A stretch of 64,000 nucleotides of DNA from Aurantimicrobium sp. MWH-Uga1. GTDB taxonomy: Bacteria > Actinomycetota > Actinomycetes > Actinomycetales > Microbacteriaceae. Under the pieces are notes generated by a model. That model searched no databases. It saw only the letters and a program-made list of their open reading frames with translations, and was not told the DNA's origin. Shown piece after piece: positions 10,358 to 21,700 of the stretch. Both the position numbers and the translations under genes were made by a program. The first letter of the stretch is position 1, and the number at the start of each line of letters is the position of its first letter. The stretch spans positions 806,001-870,000 of the forward strand of contig NZ_CP030929.1 of the NCBI RefSeq assembly GCF_003325955.1. Reading direction: 5' to 3'.

Positions 10358-10975
10358 CTACTTCGTTTTTTTGTTGTCGGACCCAAGTTGCTCAACGATA
10401 GTGATGGCAACGTCTTTCATTGTCAGTCGACGGTCCATTGAGGCCTTTTGAATCCAGCGAAAAGCTTCTGGTTCTGTAAGTCCCATTTTTTCGTTGAGAA
10501 TTCCCTTTGCAATATCCACAATTTTGCGCGTTTCAAAGCGCTCAGATAGATCTGCTACTTCGTTTTCTAGAGCAACTATTTGCGCCCAACGAGAGAGTGC
10601 AATTTCTACAGCAGGAAGGAGATCGTTGGGAGTGAATGGCTTGACGACATAGGCTAATGCCCCAGCTTCTGTTGCACGCTCTACGAGTTCTTTCTGGCTA
10701 AATGCCGTCAGCAGCACAACGGGAGCAATGTGTTCTTTGTTGAGCTGATCTGCAGCTGAAATACCGTCCAACTTAGGCATTTTCACATCCATGACGACCA
10801 AATCTGGACGGAGTTCCTTTGCTAGCGCTACTGCAGCTTCGCCATCCCCTGCTTCGCCGACCACATCAAACCCGTTATCTCGAAGTGTTTCGACAATATC
10901 CATACGGATAAGTGACTCATCTTCTGCAACAACAACTCGACGTTTCGTGGGAGTTTGGATTTCTTGGTCAGCCAT
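10358..10975 (-). CDS. pdtaR: ANTAR-domain response regulator (PdtaR-like)
   Basis: This is a two-component response regulator whose output domain binds RNA, acting by transcription antitermination. Residues 12-125 form the receiver: acidic pocket E18/D19, phospho-acceptor D63 (VVMDVKMPK), T90 and K112 (VVKPF). Residues about 140-197 form an ANTAR domain (ALENEVADL... KGILNEKMGLTEPEAFRWIQ). Mycobacterium tuberculosis has the equivalent protein (PdtaR, Rv1626), also lying between pyk and polA. No histidine kinase is in the window, so the partner must lie elsewhere. The gene is divergent from tRNA-Leu with 35 bases between, and its stop abuts the thioesterase stop with no spacer. Confidence 0.93.
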   Translation of the reverse strand: MADQEIQTPTKRRVVVAEDESLIRMDIVETLRDNGFDVVGEAGDGEAAVALAKELRPDLVVMDVKMPKLDGISAADQLNKEHIAPVVLLTAFSQKELVERATEAGALAYVVKPFTPNDLLPAVEIALSRWAQIVALENEVADLSERFETRKIVDIAKGILNEKMGLTEPEAFRWIQKASMDRRLTMKDVAITIVEQLGSDNKKTK

Positions 10976-11002
10976 GACTCAAGCCTAGGATATTCTTATA
11001 GA
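10974..11002 (+). promoter_or_regulatory. Possible tRNA-Leu promoter
   Basis: ATGACT (10974-10979) and TATAGA (10997-11002) are separated by 17 bases and would start transcription just before the tRNA at 11011. The match to the housekeeping consensus is moderate and the -35 is imperfect. It overlaps the start of the divergent response-regulator gene. Confidence 0.35.
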
Positions 11003-11010
11003 TGTTAAGA

Positions 11011-11091
11011 GCCGAATTGGCGGAATGGCAGACGCGGAGCACTCAAAATGCTTTGTCTTCGGACGTGTGGGTTCAAGTCCCACATTCGGCA
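11011..11091 (+). tRNA. tRNA-Leu, anticodon CAA
   Basis: Cloverleaf parts are visible: acceptor arms GCCGAAT (11011-11017) and ATTCGGC (11084-11090), the D-arm GCGGAATGGCAGACGC, an anticodon stem at 11037-11041/11049-11053 with loop CTCAAAA giving anticodon CAA (11044-11046), a long variable arm of the leucine type, and the T-arm GTGGGTTCAAGTCCCAC. The discriminator base is A at 11091. The CCA end is not fully encoded (the next bases are CAA), so it must be added by nucleotidyltransferase. It reads UUG leucine codons. Confidence 0.96.
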
Positions 11092-11100
11092 CAAACAAGA

Positions 11101-11126
11101 AAAGCCCCTCATATGAGGGGCTTTTC
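11101..11126. terminator. Bidirectional intrinsic terminator
   Basis: The 26 bases AAAAGCCCCTCAT/ATGAGGGGCTTTT form a perfect palindrome with a GC core flanked by A-runs on one side and T-runs on the other. It therefore ends both the rightward tRNA-Leu transcript (10 bases after the tRNA) and the leftward pyk transcript (10 bases after its stop). This is the cleanest terminator in the window. Confidence 0.9.
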
Positions 11127-11135
11127 TGATGTGTT

Positions 11136-12581
11136 CTAGAGGTTTTCGTATGCGGGAGCTGCTGCGTTACGCGCATCTCCAACTTTGTGAACACGAAGGT
11201 CGTTTGTAGAGCCTGCGATTCCGGGAGGGGATCCCGCAATAACGACGACCTTGTCACCGGCTTCAGCCAGCCCTTCACCGAGAAGGAGGTCATCAACCTG
11301 ACCGAACATCTGGTCTGTGTGAGTTACTGCATCCACCAAGTAAGACTTGACGCCCCACGTCAGAGCCATGCGGCGACGAATGTGTTCATGAGGGGTAAGA
11401 ACAATCATGGGGATGTCTGAACGAAGACGAGCCATACGACGAGCTGAATCACCAGACTCGGTAAATACACATAGATACTTCGCATCAACGAATTCAGCAA
11501 CTTCCTTTGCTGCCAAGGTAATCGCTCCACCCTGGGTGCGAGGCTTGGTGCCAAGCTCAGGAATACGCTCAATACCGTGGTCTTCAGTTGACTCGATGAT
11601 GCGAGCCATGGTGGCAACAGTAATCGTGGGAAATTCACCAACACTAGTTTCGCCAGAGAGCATGACAGCGTCAGTTCCATCCAGCACAGCATTTGCACAG
11701 TCAGAAGCTTCAGCACGTGTCGGACGTGGGCTAGAAATCATGGATTCGAGCACCTGAGTTGCCACGATGACGGGCTTTGCCCAACGACGAGCGAGTTCAA
11801 CGGCACGCTTCTGGACGATGGGAACTGCTTCCAGAGGAAGCTCAACACCAAGGTCACCACGAGCTACCATGATGGCGTCAAAAGCATCAACAATTTCTTC
11901 TAAGTTATCGACAGCCTGAGGCTTTTCAACCTTGGCAATAACAGGAAGGCGAACGCCTTCCTCGTCCATGATTTCGTGAACACGTTTGATGTCAGCAGCA
12001 TCACGAACAAAGCTCAACGCGATGAAATCCGCGCCCAAGCGAAGACCCCAACGAAGGTCTGCTTCGTCCTTGTCAGAAAGAGCAGGAACGTTCACAGCAA
12101 CACCGGGAAGGTTGATTCCCTTGTTGTTGGAAACAGGTCCAGGAACCTCAACAACAGTGGTCACTACGGTTCCATCGGTCTCCAGAACGCGGAGGGTGAC
12201 TTTACCGTCATCAATGAGGAGAGGATCACCAGGCTTGACGTCCTGAGGGAGACCCTTAAACGTGGTGGAGCTGATTTCTTTGTTACCAACGATGTCTTCA
12301 ATGGTTATCTTGAAGATGTCGCCTTCAGCAAGATCGTAGGGACCACCTTCGAACTTGCCAAGACGAATCTTGGGACCCTGGAGATCAACCAGGACAGCTA
12401 CGGGCTTGCCTACATCTGCAGCGGCCTTGCGAACGTTGCGGTAAACCTCTTCGTGAACATCGTAGGAACCATGCGAGAGGTTCATACGTGCCACGTCAAC
12501 ACCAGCTTCGATGATTGACTTCAGGCTTTCATAGCTAGAAGTTGCTGGACCTAAGGTCGCAACGATTTTGGCGCGTCTCAT
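11136..12581 (-). CDS. pyk: Pyruvate kinase
   Basis: Pyruvate kinase transfers phosphate from phosphoenolpyruvate to ADP, the last step of glycolysis. The 481-residue product starts MRRAKIVATLGPATSS, contains the active-site segment around IAKVEKPQAVDNL and ARGDLGVELP, and the conserved MLSGETSVGEFP stretch. A C-terminal regulatory domain covers roughly residues 345-481. Length and motifs are normal. It follows gltD by 64 bases and ends at the bidirectional terminator, so it may be partly read with gltBD or have its own promoter in that gap. The position next to an ANTAR regulator is conserved in other Actinobacteria to my knowledge. Confidence 0.97.
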   Translation of the reverse strand: MRRAKIVATLGPATSSYESLKSIIEAGVDVARMNLSHGSYDVHEEVYRNVRKAAADVGKPVAVLVDLQGPKIRLGKFEGGPYDLAEGDIFKITIEDIVGNKEISSTTFKGLPQDVKPGDPLLIDDGKVTLRVLETDGTVVTTVVEVPGPVSNNKGINLPGVAVNVPALSDKDEADLRWGLRLGADFIALSFVRDAADIKRVHEIMDEEGVRLPVIAKVEKPQAVDNLEEIVDAFDAIMVARGDLGVELPLEAVPIVQKRAVELARRWAKPVIVATQVLESMISSPRPTRAEASDCANAVLDGTDAVMLSGETSVGEFPTITVATMARIIESTEDHGIERIPELGTKPRTQGGAITLAAKEVAEFVDAKYLCVFTESGDSARRMARLRSDIPMIVLTPHEHIRRRMALTWGVKSYLVDAVTHTDQMFGQVDDLLLGEGLAEAGDKVVVIAGSPPGIAGSTNDLRVHKVGDARNAAAPAYENL

Positions 12582-12645
12582 GAAATGTCTCTTTCGTTTC
12601 AGTGGTGCCAGGTCGCAGGAGGGAGGTGCGACTGTTTTTATCGTA

Positions 12646-14103
12646 CTAAACCGCGAAGCCGCGGTCTGTGGGTGCTACCGGAGCTGGAAGCAACGTTTCA
12701 CCTTCAAGGTAGCGGTCAACTGCTGCTGCAGCTGCGCGACCCTCTGCGATTGCCCAGACAATCAGTGATTGTCCGCGCCCAGCATCTCCAGCTACAAAAA
12801 CGCCAGGTTCAGCTGTTGCATAGTGTTCATCACGGTTGATGTTGCCACGCTGGTTGAGGCTTACGCCGAGTTCTGAGGTGGCGATGTCACCTTCAGGGCC
12901 TGTAAATCCAAGCGCAAGCAGGACCAAATCTGCTGGGATTTCACGTTCAGTTCCTGCCTTAGGAACACGGGCTCCGTCAAGGAATTCAGTTTCAGCAACG
13001 CGAACTGCGCGAACATTACCGTCCTTGTCACCTAAGAACTCAACTGTGGAGACTAAGTACTCGCGTGTGCCACCCTCTTCGTGCGCACTTGCGACTTCGA
13101 AAAGGTTCGGGAAAGTTGGCCATGGCTGAGAATCAGGGCGCTCAGTCGGTGGTTGCTTCCCAATGGCCAAGTTGGTCACAGAAGCTGCCTGATGGCGGTG
13201 AGCGGTACCAATGCAGTCAGCACCCGTGTCACCACCACCGAGAATGACAACATGCTTGCCTTGTGCGTGAATCTGGTTGGGAACATCCAGACCATCAACT
13301 GCACGGTTGGATTGTGCAAGGTACTCCATAGCAAAGTGAACTCCGTTGAGGTCACGGCCTGGAATAGGAAGGTCACGAGGAACCATGGCACCGGTAGCAA
13401 CGACGACGGCGTCATAACGCTTGCGCAGGTCTTCCCACGAAATGTCTGTGCCAATGTTGACTCCTGGACGGAAACGAGTACCTTCCGCTTCCATTTGGGC
13501 AAGACGACGATCGATGTGGATCTTTTCCATCTTGAAGTCTGGAATACCGTAGCGAAGGAGACCACCGATCTTTTCGTCACGTTCATACACGGCAACAGTG
13601 TGACCTGCGCGGGTGAGCTGCTGCGCAGCAGCAAGACCTGCAGGGCCCGAACCAACAACAGCAACAGTTTTACCTGAAAGGCGTTCTGGAATAAGTGGTG
13701 TCACCCACCCTTCATCGAAAGCTTTATCGATGATGGATACTTCAACCTGTTTGATCGTCACAGCAGGCTGGTTAATGCTCAGCACACAGGAAGATTCACA
13801 GGGCGCAGGACACAGTCGTCCAGTGAATTCTGGGAAGTTATTTGTCGCATGCAGACGATCAATTGCGTCTTTGTCATCTCCGCGCCACGTGAGGTCATTC
13901 CATTCGGGAATGAGGTTGCCTAATGGGCAGCCTTGGTGACAGAACGGAATTCCACAATCCATGCAGCGACCTGCTTGACGAACAAGCGTCTCACGATCAC
14001 CTGCTTCATATACTTCTTTCCAGTCCATAAGGCGGATAGGAACGGGGCGACGTGCAGGAAGTTCACGCTGACGTGTATTCAAAAAACCTTTGGGATCAGC
14101 CAC
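12646..14103 (-). CDS. gltD: Glutamate synthase small subunit
   Basis: GltD is the flavoprotein that passes electrons from NADPH to the large subunit for conversion of glutamine plus 2-oxoglutarate to two glutamates. The 485-residue protein has an N-terminal iron-sulfur domain with clustered Cys ([13 protein letters not shown] and CPAPCESSC). It then has a FAD-binding [10 protein letters not shown] motif around 150 and a second dinucleotide motif [11 protein letters not shown] near 288 for NADPH. A closing FAD motif reads [19 protein letters not shown]. Its first 8 bases overlap the end of gltB (14096-14103), indicating coupled translation. No anomaly was seen. Confidence 0.96.
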   Translation of the reverse strand: MADPKGFLNTRQRELPARRPVPIRLMDWKEVYEAGDRETLVRQAGRCMDCGIPFCHQGCPLGNLIPEWNDLTWRGDDKDAIDRLHATNNFPEFTGRLCPAPCESSCVLSINQPAVTIKQVEVSIIDKAFDEGWVTPLIPERLSGKTVAVVGSGPAGLAAAQQLTRAGHTVAVYERDEKIGGLLRYGIPDFKMEKIHIDRRLAQMEAEGTRFRPGVNIGTDISWEDLRKRYDAVVVATGAMVPRDLPIPGRDLNGVHFAMEYLAQSNRAVDGLDVPNQIHAQGKHVVILGGGDTGADCIGTAHRHQAASVTNLAIGKQPPTERPDSQPWPTFPNLFEVASAHEEGGTREYLVSTVEFLGDKDGNVRAVRVAETEFLDGARVPKAGTEREIPADLVLLALGFTGPEGDIATSELGVSLNQRGNINRDEHYATAEPGVFVAGDAGRGQSLIVWAIAEGRAAAAAVDRYLEGETLLPAPVAPTDRGFAV

Positions 14104-17100
14104 CGGTCACCTCCATAATCTTCTGCCAGGTTGCATCCCCGTCTGGATCAATGCCTGAATTTTCAGCATCTTGACGAATTTCGAGAACGGCCGCGTAATC
14201 ACGTGGAACGACCTTGGTGAAGTCGATTACCGACTTCTCAAAGTTGGCAAGAAGTGCGGCAGCTCGGGGTGAACCGGTCTCAGCGAGATGAGACTCAAGA
14301 ATGTCCTTAAGGATTTCTGCATCTGCGCTTCCCAAAGTCTCCAAACGAAGCTCACCAGATTCACGCGAATCAGCATTAACCTTGTTGGGGTCTAGGGAGT
14401 ACACATACGCAATACCACCTGACATACCGGCACCGAGGTTACGGCCGGTTGAACCGAGAATGACTGCCAGACCACCGGTCATGTATTCGAGAGCGTGGTC
14501 TCCCACACCTTCAGCAACAGCGGTAGCACCAGAGTTTCGAACTAGGAATCGTTCACCGACAAGTCCACTGATGAAGATAGAGCCACTGGTAGCGCCATAA
14601 CCAATAACATTTCCAGCGATAACGTTCTCTTCCGGAGCAAAGCTCGCAGAGGGTGAAGGCTTTACAACGATTGAACCGCCCGAAAGCCCCTTACCCACGT
14701 AGTCGTTCGAATCTCCTACCAGACGTAGGGTGATTCCTGCGGGAACGAAAGCACCAAAAGACTGGCCAGCTGTTCCCGTTAATGTGATGTCGATAGTGCC
14801 ATGTGGCAGAGCATCCTGACCAAACTTTTTGGTCAGTTCGTGACCTAGCATGGTTCCCACCGCACGTTCGGTGTTGCGGATAGGAAGCTCAATCGAAACA
14901 GGCTTGCCCTCAGACAAAGCTGCACGAGAAAGATTGATGAGCTCGTTGTCAAAGTGTTCTTCGAGTTCGTGGTCTTGTGCTCGTGCACGGATACGAGGTT
15001 CATCAGCAAGGAACTTTGGGCCAACTAGGATTGGCTCAAGGTCAAGACCTTCAGACTTCCAGTGTTCGACAGCGTCATTGACGTTTAAGAGATCATTACG
15101 GCCAATGATTTCGTCAAGGCTGCGATAGCCCAGCTCTGCAAGGTATTCACGAACTTCCTGGGCGATGAACTCAAAGAAGTTGACCACGAACTCTGGCTTA
15201 CCCGTGAAGCGTGCACGAAGTTCAGGATTCTGTGTTGCGACACCAACAGGGCAGGTGTCGAGGTGACACACACGCATCATGATGCAGCCAGAGACCACAA
15301 GTGGTGCGGTTGCGAAACCAAACTCTTCAGCCCCCAGAAGAGCAGCAACAATAACGTCGCGGCCGGTCTTGAGTTGACCATCTACCTGAACAGAAACACG
15401 ATCACGCATGCCGTTGAGCATGAGGGTCTGCTGGGCTTCTGCAAGACCTAACTCCCAGGGTGTGCCAGCGTGCTTGAGCGAGTTCAATGGACTCGCACCC
15501 GTACCACCGTCATGACCTGAAATGAGAATGACGTCAGCAAGTGCCTTGGATACACCTGCAGCTACGGCACCGATGCCTGACTGGCTCACGAGCTTCACAT
15601 GCACGCGAGCAGCGGGGTTCGCGCGCTTCACATCGAAGATCAGTTGCTTGAGATCTTCAATGGAGTAGATGTCGTGGTGTGGGGGTGGTGAAATCAACCC
15701 AACACCTGCAGTCGCGTGACGTGTGCGCGCGATCCAGGGGTAAACCTTGTTGTTGGGGAGCTGACCACCCTCACCGGGCTTCGCACCCTGAGCCATCTTG
15801 ATCTGGATGTCATCTGCGTGGGTGAGATACATGCTGGTGACACCAAAACGACCCGAAGCAACCTGCTTGATGGCAGAACGGCGTGTGGGTTCAAGGAGTC
15901 GGGCGACGTCCTCTCCGCCCTCACCCGTGTTACTCTTTGCTCCGATGGAGTTCATCGCAATAGCGAGTATTTCGTGGGCCTCAGGAGAAATCGAGCCATA
16001 ACTCATTGCACCAGTTGAGAATCGCTTGACGATGGATTCAACAGACTCAACCTCATCGAGAGGTACTGGGTTACGCTTGCCTGTTTCAAGCGTGAACAGA
16101 CCGCGAAGTGTCATCAACTCACGAGTCTGATCGTCCACAAGCTTGGTGTATTCCCGGAAAGTGTCGAAACGACGTTCACGGGTGGAGTGCTGAAGCTTGA
16201 ACACCGTTTCTGGATTAAACAAGTGCGGCGCACCATCACGACGCCACTGGAACTCGCCACCGGTGGTCAAGCGTTCAGTAGTCAGCGGCGCACCATCAGA
16301 AGGATAGGCAGAAGAATGGCGTGCGAGGTTTTCAGCAGCAATAACATCGATTCCTACTCCCCCGAGCTTGCTGTTAGTTCCCGTGAAGTACTGGTCAACA
16401 AATTCCTGTGAGAGCCCAACAGCTTCGAAAGTCTGTGCACCGGTGTACGAGGAGACGGTGGAAATACCCATCTTCGACATCACCTTCAGAACACCCTTAC
16501 CAAGTGCCTTGATAACGTTTTTGGTTGCCTTCTCCGCAGTCACGCCCGTGATGAATTCATCACGGACCAGCTGCTCGCAGGTTTCCATCGCGAGGTAGGG
16601 GTTGACTGCAGAGGCACCATAACCCAGCAATACAGCGACGTGGTGAACTTCACGAACATCGCCTGCTTCAACAACAATGCCGACTTTGGTGCGGTTTTCC
16701 GTACGAATCAGGTGGTGGTGAACTGTTGAAACCATCATCAGGGATGGAATAGGCGCCATATCTGAGTTTGAATCACGGTCTGAGAGCACGATGAATTTGA
16801 TGCCCTGAGCAATAGCTTCATCAACTTCTTCACAAAGCTGTGCCAGACGCTTCTCCATGGCACGAGGGCCTTTGTTAACTTTATAGAGACCCTTGAGCTT
16901 GATGCCTTCACGGGTGCCGTTCTTTCCGCGAATGTGGAGAACCTTTGCCAGCTGATCGTTATCAATCACAGGGAAATCAAGAACTACCTGTTCGGTGTGC
17001 TCGGGACCGGCAGCTAACAGGTTGCGTTCAGGTCCCAGTCCCAGCTTCAGACTGGTCACTACTTCTTCACGGATGGAGTCCAGTGGCGGGTTTGTAACTT

Positions 17101-18658
17101 GGGCAAACTGCTGAACGAAGTAATCGAAAAGCAAACGTGGTCGAGATGAAAGAACAGCGATAGGAGTATCTGTTCCCATTGCACCAAGAGGTTCGGTACC
17201 GGTTTTTGCCATGGGGGCAAGCATGATGCGGAGTTCTTCTTCTGTGTATCCGAAGGTGCGCTGACGGCGAATCACTGAACTACGAGTGTGCGCAATGTGC
17301 TCGCGCTCTGGGAGTTCCTCTAGGTCAATACGCGACTGATCAATCCATTGCTGCCAAGGACCAGAAGCGGCAAGTTCACTCTTGATTTCTTCATCAGAGA
17401 TTATCCGACCAGCAACGGTGTCAACAAGCAACATTTTGCCGGGCTGCAAGCGTCCCTTCTGGACTACTTTTGCGGGGTCAACGTCATAGACACCGATTTC
17501 TGAACCCACGACGATGAGGCCATCATCGGTGACAAGGTAACGTCCAGGCCGCAGACCGTTACGGTCAAGAGTTGCACCGACAAGAGAACCGTCAGTAAAG
17601 CAGATAGCAGCAGGGCCATCCCAAGGTTCCATCAACGATGAGTGGTATTCATAGAACGCACGTCGGCTGGGGTCCATATCTGGCTGGTTTTCCCATGCCT
17701 CGGGAACCATCATCATGATGGCATGAGGAAGTGAACGACCAGCCAATGTGAGAAGTTCTACAACCTCGTCGAAAGACGCGCTGTCCGAAGCACCTGGCGT
17801 GCAAATAGGAAGAAGATCCTTCATGTCGCCAAGAAGTTCAGACTCTAGTTGAGACTGTCGGGCACGCATCCAATTTCGGTTTCCTTGAACGGTGTTAATT
17901 TCACCGTTGTGGCAGATGAAGCGGAAGGGGTGGGCCAGGGGCCAGGAGGGGAACGTGTTCGTCGAATATCGCGAATGCACCAGTGCAAGTGTGGAAGCGA
18001 AACGTGCATCGCTCAAATCTGGATAAAAAGGCTCCAGCTGCAAGGTAGTAACCATACCCTTGTAGACAAGGGTACGAGAGGACAATGATGCGAAATAGAT
18101 TTCGCATTCGCGTTCAATGCGCTTGCGCAAGCGGTAAATCAAGCGATCAAGCTCTATGCCGGACAAATCTCCAGAAATTGATGTGACGAAAGCCTGTTCA
18201 ATGGCGGGCATTGCTTCGCGGGCAAGCTTTCCCAAGTTTTCCGGCGCAGTTGGAACAACGCGCCATCCCAATACCTTGAGACCTTCACTGTGTGCAATTT
18301 CTGCAAAACGTGCCTGAATAGCAGCCCGATCAGAATCTTTTAGAGGCAGAAAAGCATTACCTACGGCAAAACTTCCTGCAGCGGGGAGGTCGAAATCAAC
18401 GACCTGACGCAGAAATGCATCAGGAATTTGCGTCAAGATACCGGCCCCATCCCCAGTACCAGCGTCAGAACCCACAGCACCACGATGCTCGAGGTTACGA
18501 AGCGAGCTCAGTGCGACATCAATGATGTCGTGTCCAGGAATTCCCCTCAAAGTAGCGACCATGGCTAAACCACAGGCATCCTTCTCAAGGGCGGGGTCAT
18601 AAAGACCTTGGGCCGCGGGTGCCAAGGAAAAGCGTTGATAGGGAGTCGCTAGCGACAT
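14096..18658 (-). CDS. gltB: Glutamate synthase large subunit
   Basis: GltB hosts the glutaminase and glutamate synthase centres. The 1520-residue protein is of normal length. It has a short N-terminal propeptide ending before Cys29 (DACGLAM), the nucleophile of the Ntn-type glutamine amidotransferase domain. A central linker domain follows, then an FMN-binding synthase barrel with the 3Fe-4S cysteines ([12 protein letters not shown]) and [10 protein letters not shown]. The C-terminal GXGXG repeat domain ([28 protein letters not shown]) ends the protein. ATG at 18656-18658 is preceded by GAGGAGGG. It leads a gltB-gltD unit after a 178-base upstream region, where its regulation must reside. 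A separate ferredoxin-type GltS is not indicated because GltD follows directly. Confidence 0.97.
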   Translation of the reverse strand: MSLATPYQRFSLAPAAQGLYDPALEKDACGLAMVATLRGIPGHDIIDVALSSLRNLEHRGAVGSDAGTGDGAGILTQIPDAFLRQVVDFDLPAAGSFAVGNAFLPLKDSDRAAIQARFAEIAHSEGLKVLGWRVVPTAPENLGKLAREAMPAIEQAFVTSISGDLSGIELDRLIYRLRKRIERECEIYFASLSSRTLVYKGMVTTLQLEPFYPDLSDARFASTLALVHSRYSTNTFPSWPLAHPFRFICHNGEINTVQGNRNWMRARQSQLESELLGDMKDLLPICTPGASDSASFDEVVELLTLAGRSLPHAIMMMVPEAWENQPDMDPSRRAFYEYHSSLMEPWDGPAAICFTDGSLVGATLDRNGLRPGRYLVTDDGLIVVGSEIGVYDVDPAKVVQKGRLQPGKMLLVDTVAGRIISDEEIKSELAASGPWQQWIDQSRIDLEELPEREHIAHTRSSVIRRQRTFGYTEEELRIMLAPMAKTGTEPLGAMGTDTPIAVLSSRPRLLFDYFVQQFAQVTNPPLDSIREEVVTSLKLGLGPERNLLAAGPEHTEQVVLDFPVIDNDQLAKVLHIRGKNGTREGIKLKGLYKVNKGPRAMEKRLAQLCEEVDEAIAQGIKFIVLSDRDSNSDMAPIPSLMMVSTVHHHLIRTENRTKVGIVVEAGDVREVHHVAVLLGYGASAVNPYLAMETCEQLVRDEFITGVTAEKATKNVIKALGKGVLKVMSKMGISTVSSYTGAQTFEAVGLSQEFVDQYFTGTNSKLGGVGIDVIAAENLARHSSAYPSDGAPLTTERLTTGGEFQWRRDGAPHLFNPETVFKLQHSTRERRFDTFREYTKLVDDQTRELMTLRGLFTLETGKRNPVPLDEVESVESIVKRFSTGAMSYGSISPEAHEILAIAMNSIGAKSNTGEGGEDVARLLEPTRRSAIKQVASGRFGVTSMYLTHADDIQIKMAQGAKPGEGGQLPNNKVYPWIARTRHATAGVGLISPPPHHDIYSIEDLKQLIFDVKRANPAARVHVKLVSQSGIGAVAAGVSKALADVILISGHDGGTGASPLNSLKHAGTPWELGLAEAQQTLMLNGMRDRVSVQVDGQLKTGRDVIVAALLGAEEFGFATAPLVVSGCIMMRVCHLDTCPVGVATQNPELRARFTGKPEFVVNFFEFIAQEVREYLAELGYRSLDEIIGRNDLLNVNDAVEHWKSEGLDLEPILVGPKFLADEPRIRARAQDHELEEHFDNELINLSRAALSEGKPVSIELPIRNTERAVGTMLGHELTKKFGQDALPHGTIDITLTGTAGQSFGAFVPAGITLRLVGDSNDYVGKGLSGGSIVVKPSPSASFAPEENVIAGNVIGYGATSGSIFISGLVGERFLVRNSGATAVAEGVGDHALEYMTGGLAVILGSTGRNLGAGMSGGIAYVYSLDPNKVNADSRESGELRLETLGSADAEILKDILESHLAETGSPRAAALLANFEKSVIDFTKVVPRDYAAVLEIRQDAENSGIDPDGDATWQKIMEVTGG

Positions 18659-18836
18659 GGAACCCTCCTCTCGAAACAGATAATCGGGAGGGACGACACT
18701 GGCCCTAAAGTCATCTTGAATAGTGAAACGCGAGAGCTTGTCGCTCGTGTGAACTCCCGGGCCGCTTGTGGCGGGTTGAAGTGGTGAAGTTACATCGATA
18801 ACGGGGGCATCTTTACCCGGATCCGAGTGAGATAAC
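18659..18836 (-). promoter_or_regulatory. gltB upstream region
   Basis: This 178-base gap between lgt and gltB must contain the gltBD promoter and leader. A GAGGAGGG ribosome-binding site lies next to the gltB ATG. I see a small GAGC/GCTC hairpin at 18734-18746 and a short CCGC/GCGG-type pairing near 18767-18775. I could not match it to any known riboswitch family or place a clear -10/-35 pair. The TAA stop of lgt sits inside the short inverted repeat GATAA-CTTAC-TTATC at 18831-18845. Confidence 0.4.
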
Positions 18837-19697
18837 TTACTTATCTAACTTTACAGCAGGACCGCCCTCTACGTAGACACTGAGCTCCTTACCAGGATGG
18901 CGTCGGTTCTGAATGAAGATAATCACTAGTCCGACAAGAACCGCAAGAAGTGCCGCCCACACGTTAGTTCGGATAGATAAGAACGTTTCGCTCGAATCCA
19001 GTCGATATGTCTCAAATACAGAACGCCCAATTCCATACCAAATGAGATAGACACCAAAAGCTTTACCCCAGCGAAGGTAGAGCTTTCGTTCCAGCACAAT
19101 GATGACAAACGCACCCAAAAGGTTCCACAGAATTTCATAAAGGAACATGGGGTGGAAGAGAGTTCCTTCAGGTAAGCCAGCTGGGAATGCAGGGTTTGTC
19201 GATTCAATTTCGAGCCCCCAAGGCAACGTGGTGGGCTGACCGAAGAGTTCGTGGTTGAAATAGTTTCCAAGGCGACCTGCTGATTGTGCGATCAACATCG
19301 CAGGGGCAAGGGCATCCGCAAATGACCAGAAGCGAATCCCAGTTTGCTTACATCCAAACCAGGCACCTACTGCACCACCCAAGAGCGATCCGAAGATAGC
19401 GTTGCCGCCCTCCCAGATATAAAAAACTTTCAGGAGGTCTGCGCCATCATAAAAGTAGTCAGCTGGGTGAGTGAAGACGTGATAGAAACGTGCACCAATG
19501 ATTCCTAGCGGCACTGCCCACAAGATGATGTCGAGGACAACACCTCTTTCAGCACCCCGCTTAGTAAGGCGAGCATCTGTAATCCATGTTGCCAGAGCAA
19601 TGCCGGCAAGAATACACAGCGCATAGATGTGGATGCGCAATGGACCTAACTCAAAATATTGAATTGTGGGGCTTGGAATACTCGTAATTAGGTGCAT
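18837..19697 (-). CDS. lgt: Prolipoprotein diacylglyceryl transferase
   Basis: Lgt attaches diacylglycerol from phosphatidylglycerol to the lipobox cysteine of prelipoproteins at the membrane. The 286-residue protein shows about seven membrane segments and the family signature [16 protein letters not shown] near residues 143-158, including the essential Arg, Asn and Glu. The conserved HGG-like region is represented by [11 protein letters not shown]. It is the last gene of the his/trp run, starting 33 bases after the trpA stop. The trpA-lgt neighbourhood is common in Actinobacteria although the functions are unrelated. No defect was seen. Confidence 0.96.
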   Translation of the reverse strand: MHLITSIPSPTIQYFELGPLRIHIYALCILAGIALATWITDARLTKRGAERGVVLDIILWAVPLGIIGARFYHVFTHPADYFYDGADLLKVFYIWEGGNAIFGSLLGGAVGAWFGCKQTGIRFWSFADALAPAMLIAQSAGRLGNYFNHELFGQPTTLPWGLEIESTNPAFPAGLPEGTLFHPMFLYEILWNLLGAFVIIVLERKLYLRWGKAFGVYLIWYGIGRSVFETYRLDSSETFLSIRTNVWAALLAVLVGLVIIFIQNRRHPGKELSVYVEGGPAVKLDK

Positions 19698-19730
19698 AAT
19701 TCCAGCTTAGGTTGGAAAGTGGGCAATGAG

Positions 19731-20498
19731 TTACTTACCTAAAGCGAGTTCTTCAGCGACTGAACGAAGTGAATCAATACCGCCATCGTTAAGTGACTTG
19801 ACAAGTGCAGACCCAACTATGGCACCATCGCCGTATGCCAGTACCTCGCTCACTTGAGCACCGTTCGAGATTCCCACACCAACACCTACGTGAGTAGCGC
19901 CTACCGAGCGCAGACGTGCAACGAGAGATTTCGCGGCTACATCTACGTCTTGACGTGCTCCTGTAATGCCCATAGTTGAAACTGCATAAACAAATCCTCG
20001 ACTGTTCTGTACCGCCTGAGCTAGGCGTTCATCTGTGGAGGATGGAGCGGCCAAGAATACGCGATCAAGGTCGTACTTATCAGCGGCTGTTAACCACTCG
20101 CCCGCCTCATCTGGGATGAGATCTGGAGTAATCAGACCCGCACCACCTGCGGCAGCCAGATCTGAAGCAAACTTGTCCACACCATATTGAATAACGGGGT
20201 TGAAGTAGGTCATCAATAGAACTGGAATATCAACACGAGAGGTGATTTGCTTCACTGCTTCGATAGCTTGGGGCAGTTTAAATCCGTTTGCTAGGGCAAC
20301 CTGAGTTGCTTCTTGAATGACCAAACCATCCATGACTGGATCTGAGTAAGGAACCCCTAGCTCGAGAATATCTACGCCACTTTCAACTAGTGCTACCGCG
20401 GCTTCAATGCTTTCTTGAAGTGTGGGGAATCCAACAGGAAGGTAACCAATCAATACTTTGCCTTTAGCAGAGATAGCTGCTTCAACTTTGGAAGTCAT
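19731..20498 (-). CDS. trpA: Tryptophan synthase alpha chain
   Basis: TrpA cleaves indole-3-glycerol phosphate to indole and glyceraldehyde 3-phosphate; the indole is channelled to TrpB. The 255-residue TIM barrel contains GYLPVGFP, the catalytic Glu in [11 protein letters not shown] with the nearby Asp, and the phosphate-binding [11 protein letters not shown] segment. Its ATG overlaps the trpB stop by 4 bases, so the subunits are translationally coupled. Length is slightly below the 265-270 usual in enterobacteria but normal for this phylum. Confidence 0.96.
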   Translation of the reverse strand: MTSKVEAAISAKGKVLIGYLPVGFPTLQESIEAAVALVESGVDILELGVPYSDPVMDGLVIQEATQVALANGFKLPQAIEAVKQITSRVDIPVLLMTYFNPVIQYGVDKFASDLAAAGGAGLITPDLIPDEAGEWLTAADKYDLDRVFLAAPSSTDERLAQAVQNSRGFVYAVSTMGITGARQDVDVAAKSLVARLRSVGATHVGVGVGISNGAQVSEVLAYGDGAIVGSALVKSLNDGGIDSLRSVAEELALGK

Positions 20499-21700
20499 TT
20501 TGATCCCCCATCGAGAATGCCAAAATACTTGGCAGCCGTTTCCATGTCTTTGTCTCCACGACCAGAGTTATTCACCAAAATGATTGAGTCGGGACCGAGC
20601 TCGTTACCCAACTGCAGGGCGCCAGCAAGCCCATGAGCGGTCTCGATCGCAGGAATGATTCCTTCAGTGCGTGCGAGGAGTCTCAAAGCATCCATTGCCT
20701 CTGCATCCGTGATGGGGCGATAGTGTGCTCGACCAATGTCATTCAACCAGGAATGCTCTGGACCAACACCGGGGTAATCCAGGCCCGCAGAGATGGAGTG
20801 CGACTCAATGGTCTGTCCATCTTCATCTTGGAGCATGTAGGAACGTGCACCGTGAAGGACACCTGGGCGACCTTTGGTAATGGTTGCAGCATGTTCAGGC
20901 GTATCTACACCTCGACCAGCTGCTTCAAAACCGTAGAGACCAACCGAAGGATCATCCAGGAACGCATGGAAGATGCCGATGGCGTTTGAACCACCACCAA
21001 CACACGCAGCAACTGCAGTTGGAAGTTGTCCGGTGAGTTCAAGCATTTGTTCTCGTGCTTCTTCACCAATGATTTTGTGGAAATCACGAACCATGACGGG
21101 GAATGGATGTGGCCCAGCAACGGTACCCAGCAAGTAATGAGTTGTGTCCACGTTGGCAACCCAGTCACGAAGTGCCTCATTGATGGCATCTTTAAGGGTG
21201 CGAGAGCCGGTTGTTACAGGGATAACTGTGGCACCGAGTAATCGCATTCGGGCCACATTGAGTGCCTGTCGCTCAGTATCAACTTCACCCATGTAGACAA
21301 CACATTCGAGCCCAAATAGTGCCGCTGCGGTGGCACTGGCAACACCATGCTGGCCTGCTCCCGTCTCAGCAATAATGCGGCTCTTTCCTAGACGCTTCGC
21401 TAAGAGGGCTTGCCCCAAAACATTGTTGATTTTGTGACTGCCAGTGTGATTGAGGTCTTCACGCTTGAGGAAGATTCGAGCCCCTCCGGCGTGCTCTGCA
21501 AAACGAGGAACTTCAGTAATGATGGAAGGCCGACCGGTGTAGGTGCGATGAAGATCCGCTAATTCTTGCTGAAAACCGGGGTCACTCTTGGCAAGTTCAT
21601 ACGCGACCGAAAGCTCATCAAGGGCAGCAATGAGAGATTCGGGAACAAAACGTCCACCGTATTCACCGAAGTAAGGACCTAGTTCTTCACGAAGAGCCAT
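20495..21700 (-). CDS. trpB: Tryptophan synthase beta chain
   Basis: TrpB condenses indole with serine to tryptophan using pyridoxal phosphate. The 401-residue protein has the PLP lysine in [14 protein letters not shown] (near residue 90), the catalytic Glu in ETGAGQHG and the phosphate-binding GGGSNAIG loop. It is the TrpB1 type that pairs with TrpA, which follows immediately with a 4-base overlap. The start abuts the trpC stop with no spacer. A normal, complete gene. Confidence 0.97.
   Translation of the reverse strand: MALREELGPYFGEYGGRFVPESLIAALDELSVAYELAKSDPGFQQELADLHRTYTGRPSIITEVPRFAEHAGGARIFLKREDLNHTGSHKINNVLGQALLAKRLGKSRIIAETGAGQHGVASATAAALFGLECVVYMGEVDTERQALNVARMRLLGATVIPVTTGSRTLKDAINEALRDWVANVDTTHYLLGTVAGPHPFPVMVRDFHKIIGEEAREQMLELTGQLPTAVAACVGGGSNAIGIFHAFLDDPSVGLYGFEAAGRGVDTPEHAATITKGRPGVLHGARSYMLQDEDGQTIESHSISAGLDYPGVGPEHSWLNDIGRAHYRPITDAEAMDALRLLARTEGIIPAIETAHGLAGALQLGNELGPDSIILVNNSGRGDKDMETAAKYFGILDGGSK

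Noticed and set aside
18829..18845. Short inverted repeat GATAA-CTTAC-TTATC at the lgt stop as a terminator
   Set aside because: Only 5 A/T-rich pairs, no T-run, and it includes the stop codon itself; too weak to call.
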